The notes below the pieces were generated by a model. That model saw only the letters and a list, made by a program, of their open reading frames with translations, ran no database searches and was not told the origin of the DNA. This document shows positions 27,389 to 37,048 of a DNA stretch of 64,000 nt, in pieces; position 1 is the first letter of the stretch; the number at the start of each line of letters is the position of its first letter. The translations under genes and the position numbers were made by a program. The stretch lies in assembly GCF_003143775.1 (NCBI RefSeq), contig NZ_QFRJ01000006.1, positions 124,001-188,000 of the forward strand, given 5' to 3'. The DNA is from Brumimicrobium oceani. Its GTDB lineage: Bacteria; Bacteroidota; Bacteroidia; Flavobacteriales_D; Crocinitomicaceae.

Positions 27389-29839
27389 ATGAGATGGTTA
27401 TTTATATTTTTCCTATTAACAACTAATTTCTTAAGCGCTCAAAAAACCGGCGTTTCAGGTACAGTTGTAGAAGATGAAACTGGAGAACCAGTTCCATTCG
27501 CTAGTGTATTTTTCCAAGATTCAAAAATTGGAACAGAAACCGATTTTGATGGTAAATATGCCATAGAGTCCTATTATGCTACGGATTCTTTAATCGTGCG
27601 CGCCTCAGGATTTGCATCTCAAACTGTCTATGTAAAAAGAGATGAAGCACAAGTAATAAACTTTAGATTAGAACCGATTACTCAAACCACCGAAGAAGTC
27701 TACATTACTGCTCCAGACGAAAAACCCTCAACTGTTTTACACCGGAGAGTTGTAAATAACAAACCAATTAATAATAAGGAAAAACTAGGCGCTTATCAAT
27801 ATGAGACCTACAACAAAATCCAGTTAGACCTCAACAACATCGGCGATCAATTTGAGGACAGAAAGATTGTTCAAAACCTAAATCTGGTGATGGATTATTT
27901 GGACACCATGGACGGCGATAAATACCTACCACTGATCTTAACAGAGTCACTTTCTGATTATTATTACAGAACCAATCCTAAAAAGAAAAAAGAAGTCGTT
28001 AAAGCTTCTCGCATAACAGGAATTGAAAACCTGGAGGTCAATCAATTTCTAGGTGAAATGTATCAAGACATCAATGTTTATGAAAATTATATTGGAATTT
28101 TCGATAAGTCTTTTATCAGTCCTATTGCTAATTTTGGTCGTGCCTATTATACTTTATACCTAAAAGACAGTGCTTTTATTGGAAAGCAATGGTGTTACCT
28201 ATTGTCATTTGAACCCAAAAGAAAAGGTGATTTAACCTTCACAGGTGAAATGTGGATTCACGACACCACTTACGCTGTAAAAGAATGGTCTGCAACGGTT
28301 GCTGATGATGCCAACATTAACTATGTCAACGGTTTTTATTTAGAGCAAGAATTTGAACAAGTTGAAAAAGAGGTTTGGATGATGACCTCGGATAAATTAA
28401 TTGTAGACTTAAAAGCGCTCGAAAACTCTAAACTTCTTGGCTTCTATGGTAGAAAATTAACAACACGAAAGAATTTTCTGATCAATACTCCCCACCCTCC
28501 CGACTTTTATAAAAGTTCTGAAAATGTTGTCATCGAAGCAGGCGCAAACAAAAGATCAGAGGAATACTGGAGGGAACACCGTCATGTCCCACTCAATAAA
28601 CAAGAAGAAGATATCGATGTAATGATAGACTCCTTGAATGAAGTCCCGCTCTTTAAGGCTTTTAAGAACTTTTCTTTCTTAGTCACAACCGGTTTTTATC
28701 CCATGGGAAAGTTTGAACTAGGAAACTTAAAAAGCTTAATTAGTTACAACACAGTAGAGGGCTTTAGAAATCAGATTCAATTGCGAACATCGAATGATTT
28801 TAGTGAAAGAATTGAGTTTTCAGGGAGACTGGCTTATGGCTATTTAGATGAAAAATTTAAATATGGTGGGGCAATAAGGTATAACGTATCTCCCAAAAAG
28901 CGAGGAATGCTTAAAGTGTTTTATGATTATGATGTGAAACAACTAGGAATGCCCAGCAATGCAGAAGATATTGATGGCGCTTTAGGATCACTTTTCAGAA
29001 CACAACCATTAGACCAACTCATCATGACGGAGACTTTTGGAACGAATATCGAGAAAGATATGGGGAAAAACTTTATTATTACTGCGGGAGTTGAATGGAA
29101 AAAACTAGGAGCCTTAGGTGCTACCCAGTTCAGAATTCCTACTTCTTCTATTAGTTTTTCTCCAATAGAGGACATCTCGACTTTTGAAACTTCAATAAAG
29201 ATCCGCTATGCCAAAAATGAAGAGTTTATCTCGGGAACTTTCGATCGTATTTCTGTTGGATCAAAATATCCTGCCATTAGTCTAGAGAGTATTTTGGGAA
29301 TTAAGGGCGTTTTAGGATCTGACTATGAATATCAAAAATTTGAATTAAAATTGAGTCATAGCCCTAAGCTAGGAATTTTTGGTAAACTCTACTATGAAAT
29401 TTATGGTGGTGTAGTTTTAGGCGAAGCGGCATATCCTTTTTTAAAAATTCATGAAGGTTCCCAGACCTATTGGTTTCAAAATTCAGCACACAATAGAATG
29501 GACTATTTTGAATTTATTTCTGACCGTTATGTCGGAGTTTCGGCAGAACAACATTTTAACGGATTATTCTTTGACAGAGTTCCATTGTTGAGAAACTTAA
29601 AATGGAGATTGGTTGCTTCAGCAAAATCCGTTTGGGGAGACATTTCAGAAAAGCAAAGTCAACAAATGCTTTTGCCAGACAACACAAAACTATTTGGAAA
29701 TACCCCTTACTTGGAGAGTGCGATAGGAATAGAGAATATTTTTAAAGTATTTAGAGTGGACGCCATTTGGAGAATAACACACTTAGAACCTGGGGTTTCC
29801 CCTGTGGCAATACGCGCGAAATTCAGAATTAGATTCTAG
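27389..29839 (+). CDS. DUF5686/carboxypeptidase-regulatory-like outer-membrane protein
   Basis: This 816-residue protein has a signal peptide ending LSAQ (about 18 residues). An N-terminal CarboxypepD_reg-like beta-sandwich follows (about 20-110; GVSGTVVEDETGEPVPFASV, GTETDFDGKYAI), like those preceding TonB-dependent receptors. The long remainder matches the DUF5686 family of Bacteroidota and looks like a beta-barrel, ending in a phenylalanine (AIRAKFRIRF). No TonB plug domain is recognised. It is likely an outer-membrane protein of unknown substrate. The genomic position between tatC and lptB fits envelope biogenesis. Confidence 0.85.
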   Translation: MRWLFIFFLLTTNFLSAQKTGVSGTVVEDETGEPVPFASVFFQDSKIGTETDFDGKYAIESYYATDSLIVRASGFASQTVYVKRDEAQVINFRLEPITQTTEEVYITAPDEKPSTVLHRRVVNNKPINNKEKLGAYQYETYNKIQLDLNNIGDQFEDRKIVQNLNLVMDYLDTMDGDKYLPLILTESLSDYYYRTNPKKKKEVVKASRITGIENLEVNQFLGEMYQDINVYENYIGIFDKSFISPIANFGRAYYTLYLKDSAFIGKQWCYLLSFEPKRKGDLTFTGEMWIHDTTYAVKEWSATVADDANINYVNGFYLEQEFEQVEKEVWMMTSDKLIVDLKALENSKLLGFYGRKLTTRKNFLINTPHPPDFYKSSENVVIEAGANKRSEEYWREHRHVPLNKQEEDIDVMIDSLNEVPLFKAFKNFSFLVTTGFYPMGKFELGNLKSLISYNTVEGFRNQIQLRTSNDFSERIEFSGRLAYGYLDEKFKYGGAIRYNVSPKKRGMLKVFYDYDVKQLGMPSNAEDIDGALGSLFRTQPLDQLIMTETFGTNIEKDMGKNFIITAGVEWKKLGALGATQFRIPTSSISFSPIEDISTFETSIKIRYAKNEEFISGTFDRISVGSKYPAISLESILGIKGVLGSDYEYQKFELKLSHSPKLGIFGKLYYEIYGGVVLGEAAYPFLKIHEGSQTYWFQNSAHNRMDYFEFISDRYVGVSAEQHFNGLFFDRVPLLRNLKWRLVASAKSVWGDISEKQSQQMLLPDNTKLFGNTPYLESAIGIENIFKVFRVDAIWRITHLEPGVSPVAIRAKFRIRF

Positions 29840-29958
29840 TGAAAGCTCACGATGAAGATTTCGAACTATTGATTTCGAAAAAATCAAAAAGAAAAAATCA
29901 AGGCTTTTACTGGCAAATATTCCTAATAACACTAATTTAGTCAGTTGGATAAAAGACA

Positions 29959-30690
29959 ATGAAGCTATATACAAATAATATAACCAAATCATACCGCAGC
30001 CGAAAGGTGGTGAAAGGAATTTCAATTGAGGTTAATCAAGGAGAAATTGTTGGACTTTTGGGACCCAATGGGGCCGGAAAAACCACCTCTTTTTATATGA
30101 TTGTAGGGTTGGTTACGCCAGACGAAGGAAGTGTTCATCTTGACGGAAATGACATTACGCGTTTACCCATGTACAAACGGTCACAATTGGGTGTTGGCTA
30201 TTTACCACAAGAGGTTTCCGTTTTTAGAAAGCTAAGCGTGGAAGACAACATCATGGCTATTTTGGAGATGACAAAACTGAACAAGGAAGAACGTCACGCC
30301 AAGCTTGAAAAGTTGATTTCTGAATTTGGCTTAAACCATGTGCGTAAAAACAAAGGATCTGCTTTGTCTGGAGGCGAGAAAAGAAGAACCGAAATTGCAC
30401 GCGCTTTGGCTACTGACCCAAAATTTGTACTCCTAGACGAGCCTTTTGCAGGAGTAGATCCCATTGCGGTGGAAGACATTCAATCTATTGTTGCCGATTT
30501 GAAAAACAGAAATATTGGAATTTTAATAACCGATCACAATGTCCAAGAAACCCTCTCCATTACAGATCGGGCCTATTTACTTTTCGAAGGTGGTATATTA
30601 AAAGCAGGAACAGCCGAAGAATTAGCTGCTGATGAACAGGTTAGAAAAGTTTATCTTGGTCAAAATTTTGAACTCCGTAAAAAAACATAG
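29959..30690 (+). CDS. lptB: LPS export ABC transporter ATP-binding protein LptB
   Basis: This 243-residue ABC ATPase has Walker [14 protein letters not shown], signature [15 protein letters not shown], Walker [14 protein letters not shown] and switch [15 protein letters not shown] in place of the generic LTH, and [11 protein letters not shown], are characteristic of LptB, which powers LPS extraction from the inner membrane through LptFG and the Lpt bridge. Length matches the family. No lptC, lptF or lptG gene is nearby. A small lipoprotein gene starts 25 bases later and may be co-transcribed. Confidence 0.95.
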   Translation: MKLYTNNITKSYRSRKVVKGISIEVNQGEIVGLLGPNGAGKTTSFYMIVGLVTPDEGSVHLDGNDITRLPMYKRSQLGVGYLPQEVSVFRKLSVEDNIMAILEMTKLNKEERHAKLEKLISEFGLNHVRKNKGSALSGGEKRRTEIARALATDPKFVLLDEPFAGVDPIAVEDIQSIVADLKNRNIGILITDHNVQETLSITDRAYLLFEGGILKAGTAEELAADEQVRKVYLGQNFELRKKT

Positions 30691-30715
30691 TATATTTGTT
30701 ATTCAATCCAATACC

Positions 30716-31150
30716 ATGAAAAAACTATTTTTTATAACATTACTTCTTATTTTCATTACTTCTTGTAAAAAGTGTGATCCTTCAAACAGTACAGGCGGAA
30801 TAGTTATTGAAGACGCTATTGTTCGTGTATTTGGATATGAAGAAGGACAAAATTTCATTACAGAAGCTTCGGATTATGATAAAACAATTGAAGTCAGTTT
30901 TGATGGAGGCATCAATTACAAACCCGTAGACTTTTCCAATTTCTCTGTTTTCTCATTGCAAACTACGGCTTCTTGCAGTTCAGGCTACGACAGAACCGTT
31001 GTATTGAATAAGGCTGACACCACTGTTAACTATACAGTTACCATTACTGAATGTCCGACTTGCAAAACTAGCGCTACAATTAACAACTGGGTACTAACAA
31101 AGGTAGTTCCCGCGTTTTATGAAGAAAGTTTCAGTATTAAACGACCATAA
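30716..31150 (+). CDS. Small lipoprotein, function unknown
   Basis: This 144-residue protein has a lipoprotein signal peptide (MKKLFFITLLLIFITSC, lipidation at Cys17) followed by KKCDPSN. The mature part holds a cysteine pair in ITECPTCKTSA and beta-rich sequence. An upstream in-frame start at 30632 lies inside lptB, so the ATG at 30716 beginning the signal peptide is preferred. Lgt would acylate it, and the residues after the cysteine do not clearly decide its membrane. No family recognised. Confidence 0.8.
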   Translation: MKKLFFITLLLIFITSCKKCDPSNSTGGIVIEDAIVRVFGYEEGQNFITEASDYDKTIEVSFDGGINYKPVDFSNFSVFSLQTTASCSSGYDRTVVLNKADTTVNYTVTITECPTCKTSATINNWVLTKVVPAFYEESFSIKRP

Positions 31151-31169
31151 TTTAAAAATCACTAGACGC

Positions 31170-32411
31170 TTAAAATATCCTGCAGCTAAAAATCGCTGTA
31201 TCATCCACAAGATCTTCTGTTTCTCGAAATTCATTTAGTTTAGAAAAAATCAGGTTATTCAAATCCTCCATTTTTAGAGGATAAAAACTGTGTATCAACT
31301 TTATAAGTCGATCTGTTTGAAAGTATTCGCCTGCCTTATTTTGAAGTTCTACTATTCCATCAGTATATAAAATCAAAGTTGAATTGGGACTGATCTCCAC
31401 CTCATCTGGTTCAATGAATGGTATTTCCTCCAACATTCCCAATCCAATGGCCCCCTTATCTAAAAACTGAGCTTTCTTTCCATTCGTTAAAATAGGGTGA
31501 TTATGACCCGCATTTACGTATTTCAATCTTCGGGATTTGGAATTGTACTTACCAATAAAAAAAGTAATGAACTTCTCCCCTTTTGCGGCTTTCATAACCT
31601 TTTTATTCAGCTCCTTAATCAAATATTCTAAGTCAAACTGTTCGAAACTCAACAAGGTTCTAATAGTGGCTTGAAAATTTGCCATTAACATTGCAGCACC
31701 TACTCCTTTCCCTGAAACATCTGCTATACAAACAATAAATTCATCTTCGCTAATGCGTATAAAATCGTAATAATCCCCTCCCACTTCATGCCTGGCCGTG
31801 TATGTTGCTGCTAAATCTAAGCGCTTATCTGACGGCAAATCATCTGGAAAAAGTAGTTTTTGCATTTCTGAAGCTACTTCCAACTCCTTTTTTATGCGCT
31901 CTTGAATTAGACCTTGTTGATGCATTCTCTTATTTTCAATGGCCACCACTATAATATTGGTCAAGGTTTCAATAAAAGACAATTCATTAATTGAGCTCGT
32001 AAAATTATAGATTTTTCTATTTCCCTGCTGCTCCTTTAATAAGAGAAATGCCAGCGCTTTTTCCTGATGGTAAACAGGAATTACAACGTCAAATTGATTT
32101 AAATCTGTATTACTTGAAGATTCTATGAGGGTAATGTCTTGAAATCGTATTAAATCACGTTCAATATCTATATTTTTAATCCTCCCTTTCACCCCTGTCT
32201 TTATCAGTTGTGTCCAATTCTTGTGTTTTTTATAGAGGACAAATTTATAAAGGCCCAGTTGTTCCTTTAAGATAAATTCATAAACAGAAAGTAAATAGTC
32301 TATTGATTGATCCGAGTTGATTCCTTTAGTAATTTCGAGTAAGGAATTTAACTCAAAGTCTTTAAACTTCAGTTCCTCATTCAACTCTTTAATAATGGAA
32401 TCTCGCCGCAT
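31170..32411 (-). CDS. SpoIIE/RsbU-type PP2C phosphatase with N-terminal sensor region
   Basis: This 413-residue protein has an N-terminal GAF-like sensor (about 20-175) followed by a linker helix (IKKELEVASEMQKLLFPDDL) typical of RsbU-type enzymes. The PPM catalytic domain follows (GGDYYDFI, CIADVSGKGVGAAMLMANF, KYVNAGHNHPIL, LILYTDGIVELQN), with metal-binding aspartates present. The family dephosphorylates serine/threonine residues, classically on anti-sigma-factor antagonists in partner-switching pathways; no such partner is encoded nearby. Its ATG overlaps the stop of the LpxD-like gene by one base (TAATG), so translation is coupled to it. Confidence 0.9.
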   Translation of the reverse strand: MRRDSIIKELNEELKFKDFELNSLLEITKGINSDQSIDYLLSVYEFILKEQLGLYKFVLYKKHKNWTQLIKTGVKGRIKNIDIERDLIRFQDITLIESSSNTDLNQFDVVIPVYHQEKALAFLLLKEQQGNRKIYNFTSSINELSFIETLTNIIVVAIENKRMHQQGLIQERIKKELEVASEMQKLLFPDDLPSDKRLDLAATYTARHEVGGDYYDFIRISEDEFIVCIADVSGKGVGAAMLMANFQATIRTLLSFEQFDLEYLIKELNKKVMKAAKGEKFITFFIGKYNSKSRRLKYVNAGHNHPILTNGKKAQFLDKGAIGLGMLEEIPFIEPDEVEISPNSTLILYTDGIVELQNKAGEYFQTDRLIKLIHSFYPLKMEDLNNLIFSKLNEFRETEDLVDDTAIFSCRIF

Positions 32412-33337
32412 TACATGTTTTCTAAAATTTCTGGCAACTTACGAATAGCAGCCATTTCTCTATACATCAATCGGATATCTTTTGCTGGACTTCCAAAATA
32501 GGTTTTATTTGGTCCCAGACTTTTAGAAATTCCAGATTGTGCTAAAACAACAGCGTTTTCACCAATCACCACATTACTAGCGCAGCCTACCTGCCCCCAC
32601 ATGGTTACATTATCTTTCAATTCCGTGCAGCCAGCAATACCAACATTCGCAGCCAGAAGACAATTTTTTCCAATAATTGTATCGTGTCCTACTTGCACTT
32701 GATTGTCCAATTTAGAACCTTCACCAATAATTGTGGTATCCGTTACCCCCGCATCGATGGTACACATGGCACCGAGCTCAACATTCTTTTTTAGGTGAAC
32801 ATTTCCACAAGTATGTAATCTATCATAACCCGTTTCTTTCTTCTTGTAATAAAAAGCGTTGTGTCCAATCACTGAATTAGCACCAATCACTACATTTTCT
32901 TCTATTATTGTGCGATCCATGATCACCACACCAGGATAAATCACAACATTTTCACCTATCCTTACATCATTCCCAATCGTAACGTTAGGATATATTTGAG
33001 CTGAATCAGCGATTTCAGTACCTTCACCAACAGAATGAGAGGAAAAACGAATTGGTCTAAAATGTTGGGTTAAGCGATTAAAATCATCAAAAGGATGATC
33101 ACTGATCAACAAGCCTTTTCCTTCTGGACACTCTACTTTTTTATCAATTAAAATTGTTGTAGCATCACTACTGAGCGCTTTATCATAGTACTTTGGATGA
33201 TCCACAAATACTAAATCGCCAGGCACAACACGATGAATTTCATTCAATCCAGTAATTAAATGCGCTGGATCTCCCGAGAATTCACAGTTTAAGAATTCTG
33301 CCAGTCCTTTCAGTGTTTTTGGTTCAAGTAATTTCAT
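32411..33337 (-). CDS. LpxD-like UDP-3-O-acyl-glucosamine N-acyltransferase
   Basis: This 308-residue protein has the LpxD architecture: an N-terminal uridine-binding-type domain (about 1-100), a left-handed beta-helix of hexapeptide repeats (about 105-275; IYPNVTIGNDVRIGENVVI) and a short C-terminal helix. QVGHDTIIG places His218 where the catalytic histidine of LpxD lies, and FYYKKKETGY interrupts the helix as in the family. It is shorter than the usual 340 residues. Bacteroidota often have more than one LpxD-like protein, so this may be the lipid A enzyme or a paralogue acting on another UDP-sugar. Overlaps the phosphatase start. Confidence 0.85.
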   Translation of the reverse strand: MKLLEPKTLKGLAEFLNCEFSGDPAHLITGLNEIHRVVPGDLVFVDHPKYYDKALSSDATTILIDKKVECPEGKGLLISDHPFDDFNRLTQHFRPIRFSSHSVGEGTEIADSAQIYPNVTIGNDVRIGENVVIYPGVVIMDRTIIEENVVIGANSVIGHNAFYYKKKETGYDRLHTCGNVHLKKNVELGAMCTIDAGVTDTTIIGEGSKLDNQVQVGHDTIIGKNCLLAANVGIAGCTELKDNVTMWGQVGCASNVVIGENAVVLAQSGISKSLGPNKTYFGSPAKDIRLMYREMAAIRKLPEILENM

Positions 33338-33700
33338 AACTTAAGATAAATTTTAGCCCATACGGGTTTAACCAGTAAATTTATAAAGATTCTATTTTAA
33401 AAGGGAGCATTTAACGAATAGTTGTTAGCGTCATCATGTTAGTAACAGAGGAGAATACTGAATAAAGCATAAATTAACTTACACAACTATTTTTGCTCAT
33501 TCAGGCAAAACTGAATTCTCGATTTATTTGAACCCTAAAATCTTTATTTACTACTTCTGACTCATTATTAACAATGAATTAATGAACACAAGAAATATTT
33601 TGCATTTCTTTGCACGCTCAGATTTTGGAGATTCTGGTCGCTAATTCTGAAAATTCACAAATGAATGTTGGTTTTGGATGCAAATAAGAATAGAATAAAA
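33338..33700. other. Divergent intergenic region
   Basis: This 363-base AT-rich spacer lies between the divergent LpxD-like and T9SS protein genes. A small hairpin TTTTGC...GCAAAA lies at 33491-33510. No gene or recognised regulatory element was found. Confidence 0.4.
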
Positions 33701-35317
33701 ATGGTAGGTAAAGATAAATTTAGCTTAGTGACAAAAGTATGTTTTTCAATTATTTTGCTTTTGACAAGCTTTACAATTAGCGCGCAAACAATCTTTCAAG
33801 AATCCTTTAATGGTAATGACGGAACAACTTCTGGTACATCAAACGGTGTGAATTGGTCTTCTTCATGTCCTACATGTTTAAGCGGTGATCACTGGGAAGT
33901 TCAATCTGGCGCGTTTGAAGGAAGAGACACCAACGGAGAAGCTATTTGGATGACCAATACCCCTATCGATATTTCCAGCTGTGGAAATTTTGAAGTAAGT
34001 TTTGATATTGAAAGTGTGGGCACAATGGAAGGCTGCGACACAGACTGCATGTCCGTAGATTGGGTACGTTTCCAATACAACATTGACGGAACTGGATGGG
34101 TTGACCCTAATAACTCCTACTATTGCGGAGGAACATGCGCGAGTATCAATGTTGTAGCTTCAGACGATGTGGGAAATATGAATTACGCAACGGGCTGCAT
34201 ACCTTCGAGTGGAAATAGTTTACAACTAAGAATCGCAGTACAGTGCTGGGCTTCATCAGAATATTGGAGAATTGACAATGTTACGGTGAACTGCGGAACA
34301 CCTGACGCTGGTTCTAACGGAACATTAGATGTTTGTGCTTCTTCCAATACTACAAATTTATTTGATCAACTGGGAGGAAATCCGGTAAGCGGAGGAATTT
34401 GGTCTGGACCTTCTAATTTAACAGGAGGAGATCTTGGCACTTTCAACCCTAATACTATGACCCCAGGAACCTATACTTACACTGTTGGAAACGCACCTTG
34501 CCAAGCCAGTGCAAATGTTGTCGTTTCTATTACAGACAGTGACGCAGGTAGTAACAATTCCATTGAAATTTGTCCAGCTGCAACTCCTTTTAATTTATTT
34601 GAGTTTTTAGGAGGAAATCCCGACGATAATGGGGTTTGGAGTGGGCCAGTAACTTTGTCTGGAGGACATCTGGGAACTTTTGACCCAACTTCCTTAAGCG
34701 AGGGAATTTATACTTTTACTTATTCGTTAGGAAACGCACCTTGCGATGACCAAGCAGATGTAGAAATTGAAATTAGTGGTCCAATTGCGAGTTTCACTTC
34801 AAACCCAAATATGGGCACTACTCAAAATGCTGAAATTGAATTTATAAACACATCTCAAAACGCAGACTCTTACATTTGGGATTTTGGAGATAATTCAGCC
34901 AATTCATTCGATTTAAACCCAATTCATATTTTCCCCAACATTGAAGCGAACTCTTATTTAGTAACTTTAATGGCATTTGACGATAAAAACTGTTCTGACA
35001 CGATAAGCGCCATAATAAATATAACGGAACCTGAAGTCACTTACGAAATACCCAATATATTCACTCCAAATGGGGATGGGGAAAATGATTTTTTCAAACT
35101 GATAAATCACGACAATATCCTTTCCCTAGACATTGTAATTCTTAACCGTTGGGGAAATGTGGTCTTCGAAAGCAAAACTGTTGATTTCAAATGGAATGGG
35201 GAAACCAAAAACAGTGGATCGGAATGTTCTGATGGAACTTACTTTTATAAATTGCAATTTACAGATTTAGGAGGAAACGCGTCTGAAAAGAAAGGTTTTG
35301 TTCAGATTGCAAGATAG
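33701..35317 (+). CDS. T9SS type B secreted protein with paired Ig-like repeats and PKD domain
   Basis: This 538-residue exported protein has a signal peptide (VCFSIILLLTSFTISAQ), and the ATG at 33701 is preferred because the frame upstream from 33665 adds only polar residues. A jelly-roll-like cysteine-rich domain (about 20-205; ESFNGNDGTTSG, DNVTVNC) is followed by two similar ~80-residue repeats (DAGSNGTLDVCASSNTTNLF and DAGSNNSIEICPAATPFNLF, each with IWSGP/VWSGP). A PKD domain (NADSYIWDFGDNSAN) and a type B sorting domain complete it (IPNIFTPNGDGENDFFKL, LNRWGNVVFE, GTYFYKLQF). Ligand and role unknown. Confidence 0.88.
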   Translation: MVGKDKFSLVTKVCFSIILLLTSFTISAQTIFQESFNGNDGTTSGTSNGVNWSSSCPTCLSGDHWEVQSGAFEGRDTNGEAIWMTNTPIDISSCGNFEVSFDIESVGTMEGCDTDCMSVDWVRFQYNIDGTGWVDPNNSYYCGGTCASINVVASDDVGNMNYATGCIPSSGNSLQLRIAVQCWASSEYWRIDNVTVNCGTPDAGSNGTLDVCASSNTTNLFDQLGGNPVSGGIWSGPSNLTGGDLGTFNPNTMTPGTYTYTVGNAPCQASANVVVSITDSDAGSNNSIEICPAATPFNLFEFLGGNPDDNGVWSGPVTLSGGHLGTFDPTSLSEGIYTFTYSLGNAPCDDQADVEIEISGPIASFTSNPNMGTTQNAEIEFINTSQNADSYIWDFGDNSANSFDLNPIHIFPNIEANSYLVTLMAFDDKNCSDTISAIINITEPEVTYEIPNIFTPNGDGENDFFKLINHDNILSLDIVILNRWGNVVFESKTVDFKWNGETKNSGSECSDGTYFYKLQFTDLGGNASEKKGFVQIAR

Positions 35318-35350
35318 GTGAAAAATATTTCGCATGTTTATTTCGAAATC

Positions 35351-35444
35351 AATAGAAATTTACCAAGGATCTTGTGAGTTTACCGCCGAATCAAATTATG
35401 GTTGGGTTAAATATATTTACTGGTAAAGTATGGGATAGGCATTT
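35351..35444 (+). repeat. 94-bp dispersed repeat, copy A
   Basis: It shares AATAGAAATTT, AAGGA-CTTG, AGTTTACCGC, AATCA-AT, AGTAAAGT-like and GATAGGCATTT, in the same order, with the copy at 62097-62186. An internal TTTACC...GGTAAA pair could form a stem. Origin unknown. Confidence 0.65.
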
Positions 35445-35502
35445 TTTTTCAAATTAAATCAGTAGAATATTTTAACTTCGTTGCACTTAAATAGAATTTA
35501 GA

Positions 35503-36564
35503 ATGGCGAAGAGTAGCAATAAAAAAATCATATCGGTTATCAAGGTTGTTTTCCCTTTAGCAATAGGTATTTATTTGACTTGGCATTTTTATAATGCAAT
35601 GGATGCGGCCACGAAAGATATTTTTTTCAAAGCTATACGCGAAGCCAATTATTTCTGGATTTTGTTATCCATGGCGCTAGGCTTTTGTAGTCACCTCATC
35701 AGGGCTTACCGATGGAGATACATGCTAGAGCCCATCGGATATAAAACTAAATTTTGGCATCGCTATCACGCAATGATGATCGGCTATCTGGTAAATCTAC
35801 TAATCCCAAGAGCCGGAGAAGCAACGCGCCCCGCACTACTCTATCAAACCGACCGTATTCCATTTTCCAAAAGTTTTGGGACAATCATTGCAGAAAGAAT
35901 GTTTGACCTTGTCATGTTAGGAATTATTTTTTTAGCCACCATAATTTTAAGTTTTGATGATTTAATTGCGGTCAAAGACATTATCGTTGAGGGCGCACCA
36001 GAAGACGGGGGGCAGTCTGAAAGCAAACAATGGATTTTAAATATAATAATATCCGTAGTCGTTGGAGGAATATTATTGTTTGCCCTTCTCTGGGTGAAAA
36101 TTGAGAAATTCAGGAACAAAATCACGGAATTCGTTAAAGACGTAATGAATGGTGTATTCGCTATTTTAAAATCCAAAAATCCTTTTCAATTTATATTTTA
36201 TACCATAATGGTTTGGGCATTGTACCTTTTATTTTTCGGAATTTGTTTTAAGGCCTTTGAGCAAACACAAGATTTCCCCATCAATGGAGTACTAATAGGA
36301 TTTATCGCAGGAACTTTTGGACTCATGTTTACCAGCGGTGGAATTGGGGCTTACCCCTATTTAGTGGGAATTGTAGTGATTTATTTCATCGGCGATCAAT
36401 TTGAAGCAAAAGAACAAGCAGAGGGAATTGGAAAAGCCTTAGGTATGATTATCTGGTTATCGCAAACCATTATGATGATTGTACTTGGACTATTATCTTT
36501 GGTGTTATTACCTAGAAATTATAAAAAAGAAGACAATGACAAAGTGGGAGCAAATCAAGCATAA
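35503..36564 (+). CDS. Flippase-like integral membrane protein (UPF0104/LPG synthase TM family)
   Basis: This 353-residue protein has about eight hydrophobic segments and motifs of the lysylphosphatidylglycerol-synthase transmembrane family (RAYRWRYMLEPIGYK, YLVNLLIPRAGEATRPALLY, TSGGIGAYPYLVG). It lacks the cytosolic aminoacyl-transferase domain of MprF. Bacteroidota members are often annotated as flippase-like, and lipid translocation is a plausible but untested role. Its last 29 bases overlap the start of the heptose-phosphate nucleotidyltransferase gene, so the two are co-transcribed. Confidence 0.88.
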   Translation: MAKSSNKKIISVIKVVFPLAIGIYLTWHFYNAMDAATKDIFFKAIREANYFWILLSMALGFCSHLIRAYRWRYMLEPIGYKTKFWHRYHAMMIGYLVNLLIPRAGEATRPALLYQTDRIPFSKSFGTIIAERMFDLVMLGIIFLATIILSFDDLIAVKDIIVEGAPEDGGQSESKQWILNIIISVVVGGILLFALLWVKIEKFRNKITEFVKDVMNGVFAILKSKNPFQFIFYTIMVWALYLLFFGICFKAFEQTQDFPINGVLIGFIAGTFGLMFTSGGIGAYPYLVGIVVIYFIGDQFEAKEQAEGIGKALGMIIWLSQTIMMIVLGLLSLVLLPRNYKKEDNDKVGANQA

Positions 36565-37048
36565 ACTAGTTTCTCAAGCAGAAGCCAAAACAATAATTTC
36601 CTCATGGAGGAATGACGATAAAAAAGTTGTTTTCACCAACGGTTGCTTTGACATTTTGCACCGTGGTCACATAACCTACCTTGCCAAAGCGGCATCTTTA
36701 GGAAAGTACCTTGTTGTTGCCGTTAATTCAGACGACAGTGTAAGAAGGTTGAACAAAGCTCCTGAGAGGCCTGTAAATGATGAGGAATCCCGTGCTTTAA
36801 TTATCGCCTCACTCCAAGTAGTAGACTTAGTAGTAGTTTTCGACAATGACACGCCAAAAGAACTTATTAACTTTATACAACCTTCTGTTTTAGTGAAAGG
36901 TGCAGATTATAATGCAGACTCCACCGATGAAAGTGACCCAAAATACATCGTAGGCGCAAATGAAATCAAGGCTTTAGGAGGGAAAGTAGCTACTATTTCT
37001 TTAGAAGAAGGATTTTCTACAACGGGTATTATTGCAAAACTAAAATAA
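36536..37048 (+). CDS. rfaE2: D-glycero-beta-D-manno-heptose 1-phosphate adenylyltransferase-type enzyme
   Basis: This 170-residue cytidylyltransferase-like protein has the HxGH nucleotide-binding motif (HRGH, residues 42-45) in TNGCFDILHRGHITYLAKAA, plus VNSDDSVRRLNKAPERPVN and LVKGADYNAD. It matches the stand-alone C-terminal domain of HldE, which makes ADP-heptose for LPS inner core; the kinase domain (HldE-N) is absent here. The ATG at 36536 is chosen because upstream in-frame codons lie deep within the preceding gene. Some family members in Bacteroidota may act on other sugar phosphates. Confidence 0.9.
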   Translation: MTKWEQIKHKLVSQAEAKTIISSWRNDDKKVVFTNGCFDILHRGHITYLAKAASLGKYLVVAVNSDDSVRRLNKAPERPVNDEESRALIIASLQVVDLVVVFDNDTPKELINFIQPSVLVKGADYNADSTDESDPKYIVGANEIKALGGKVATISLEEGFSTTGIIAKLK

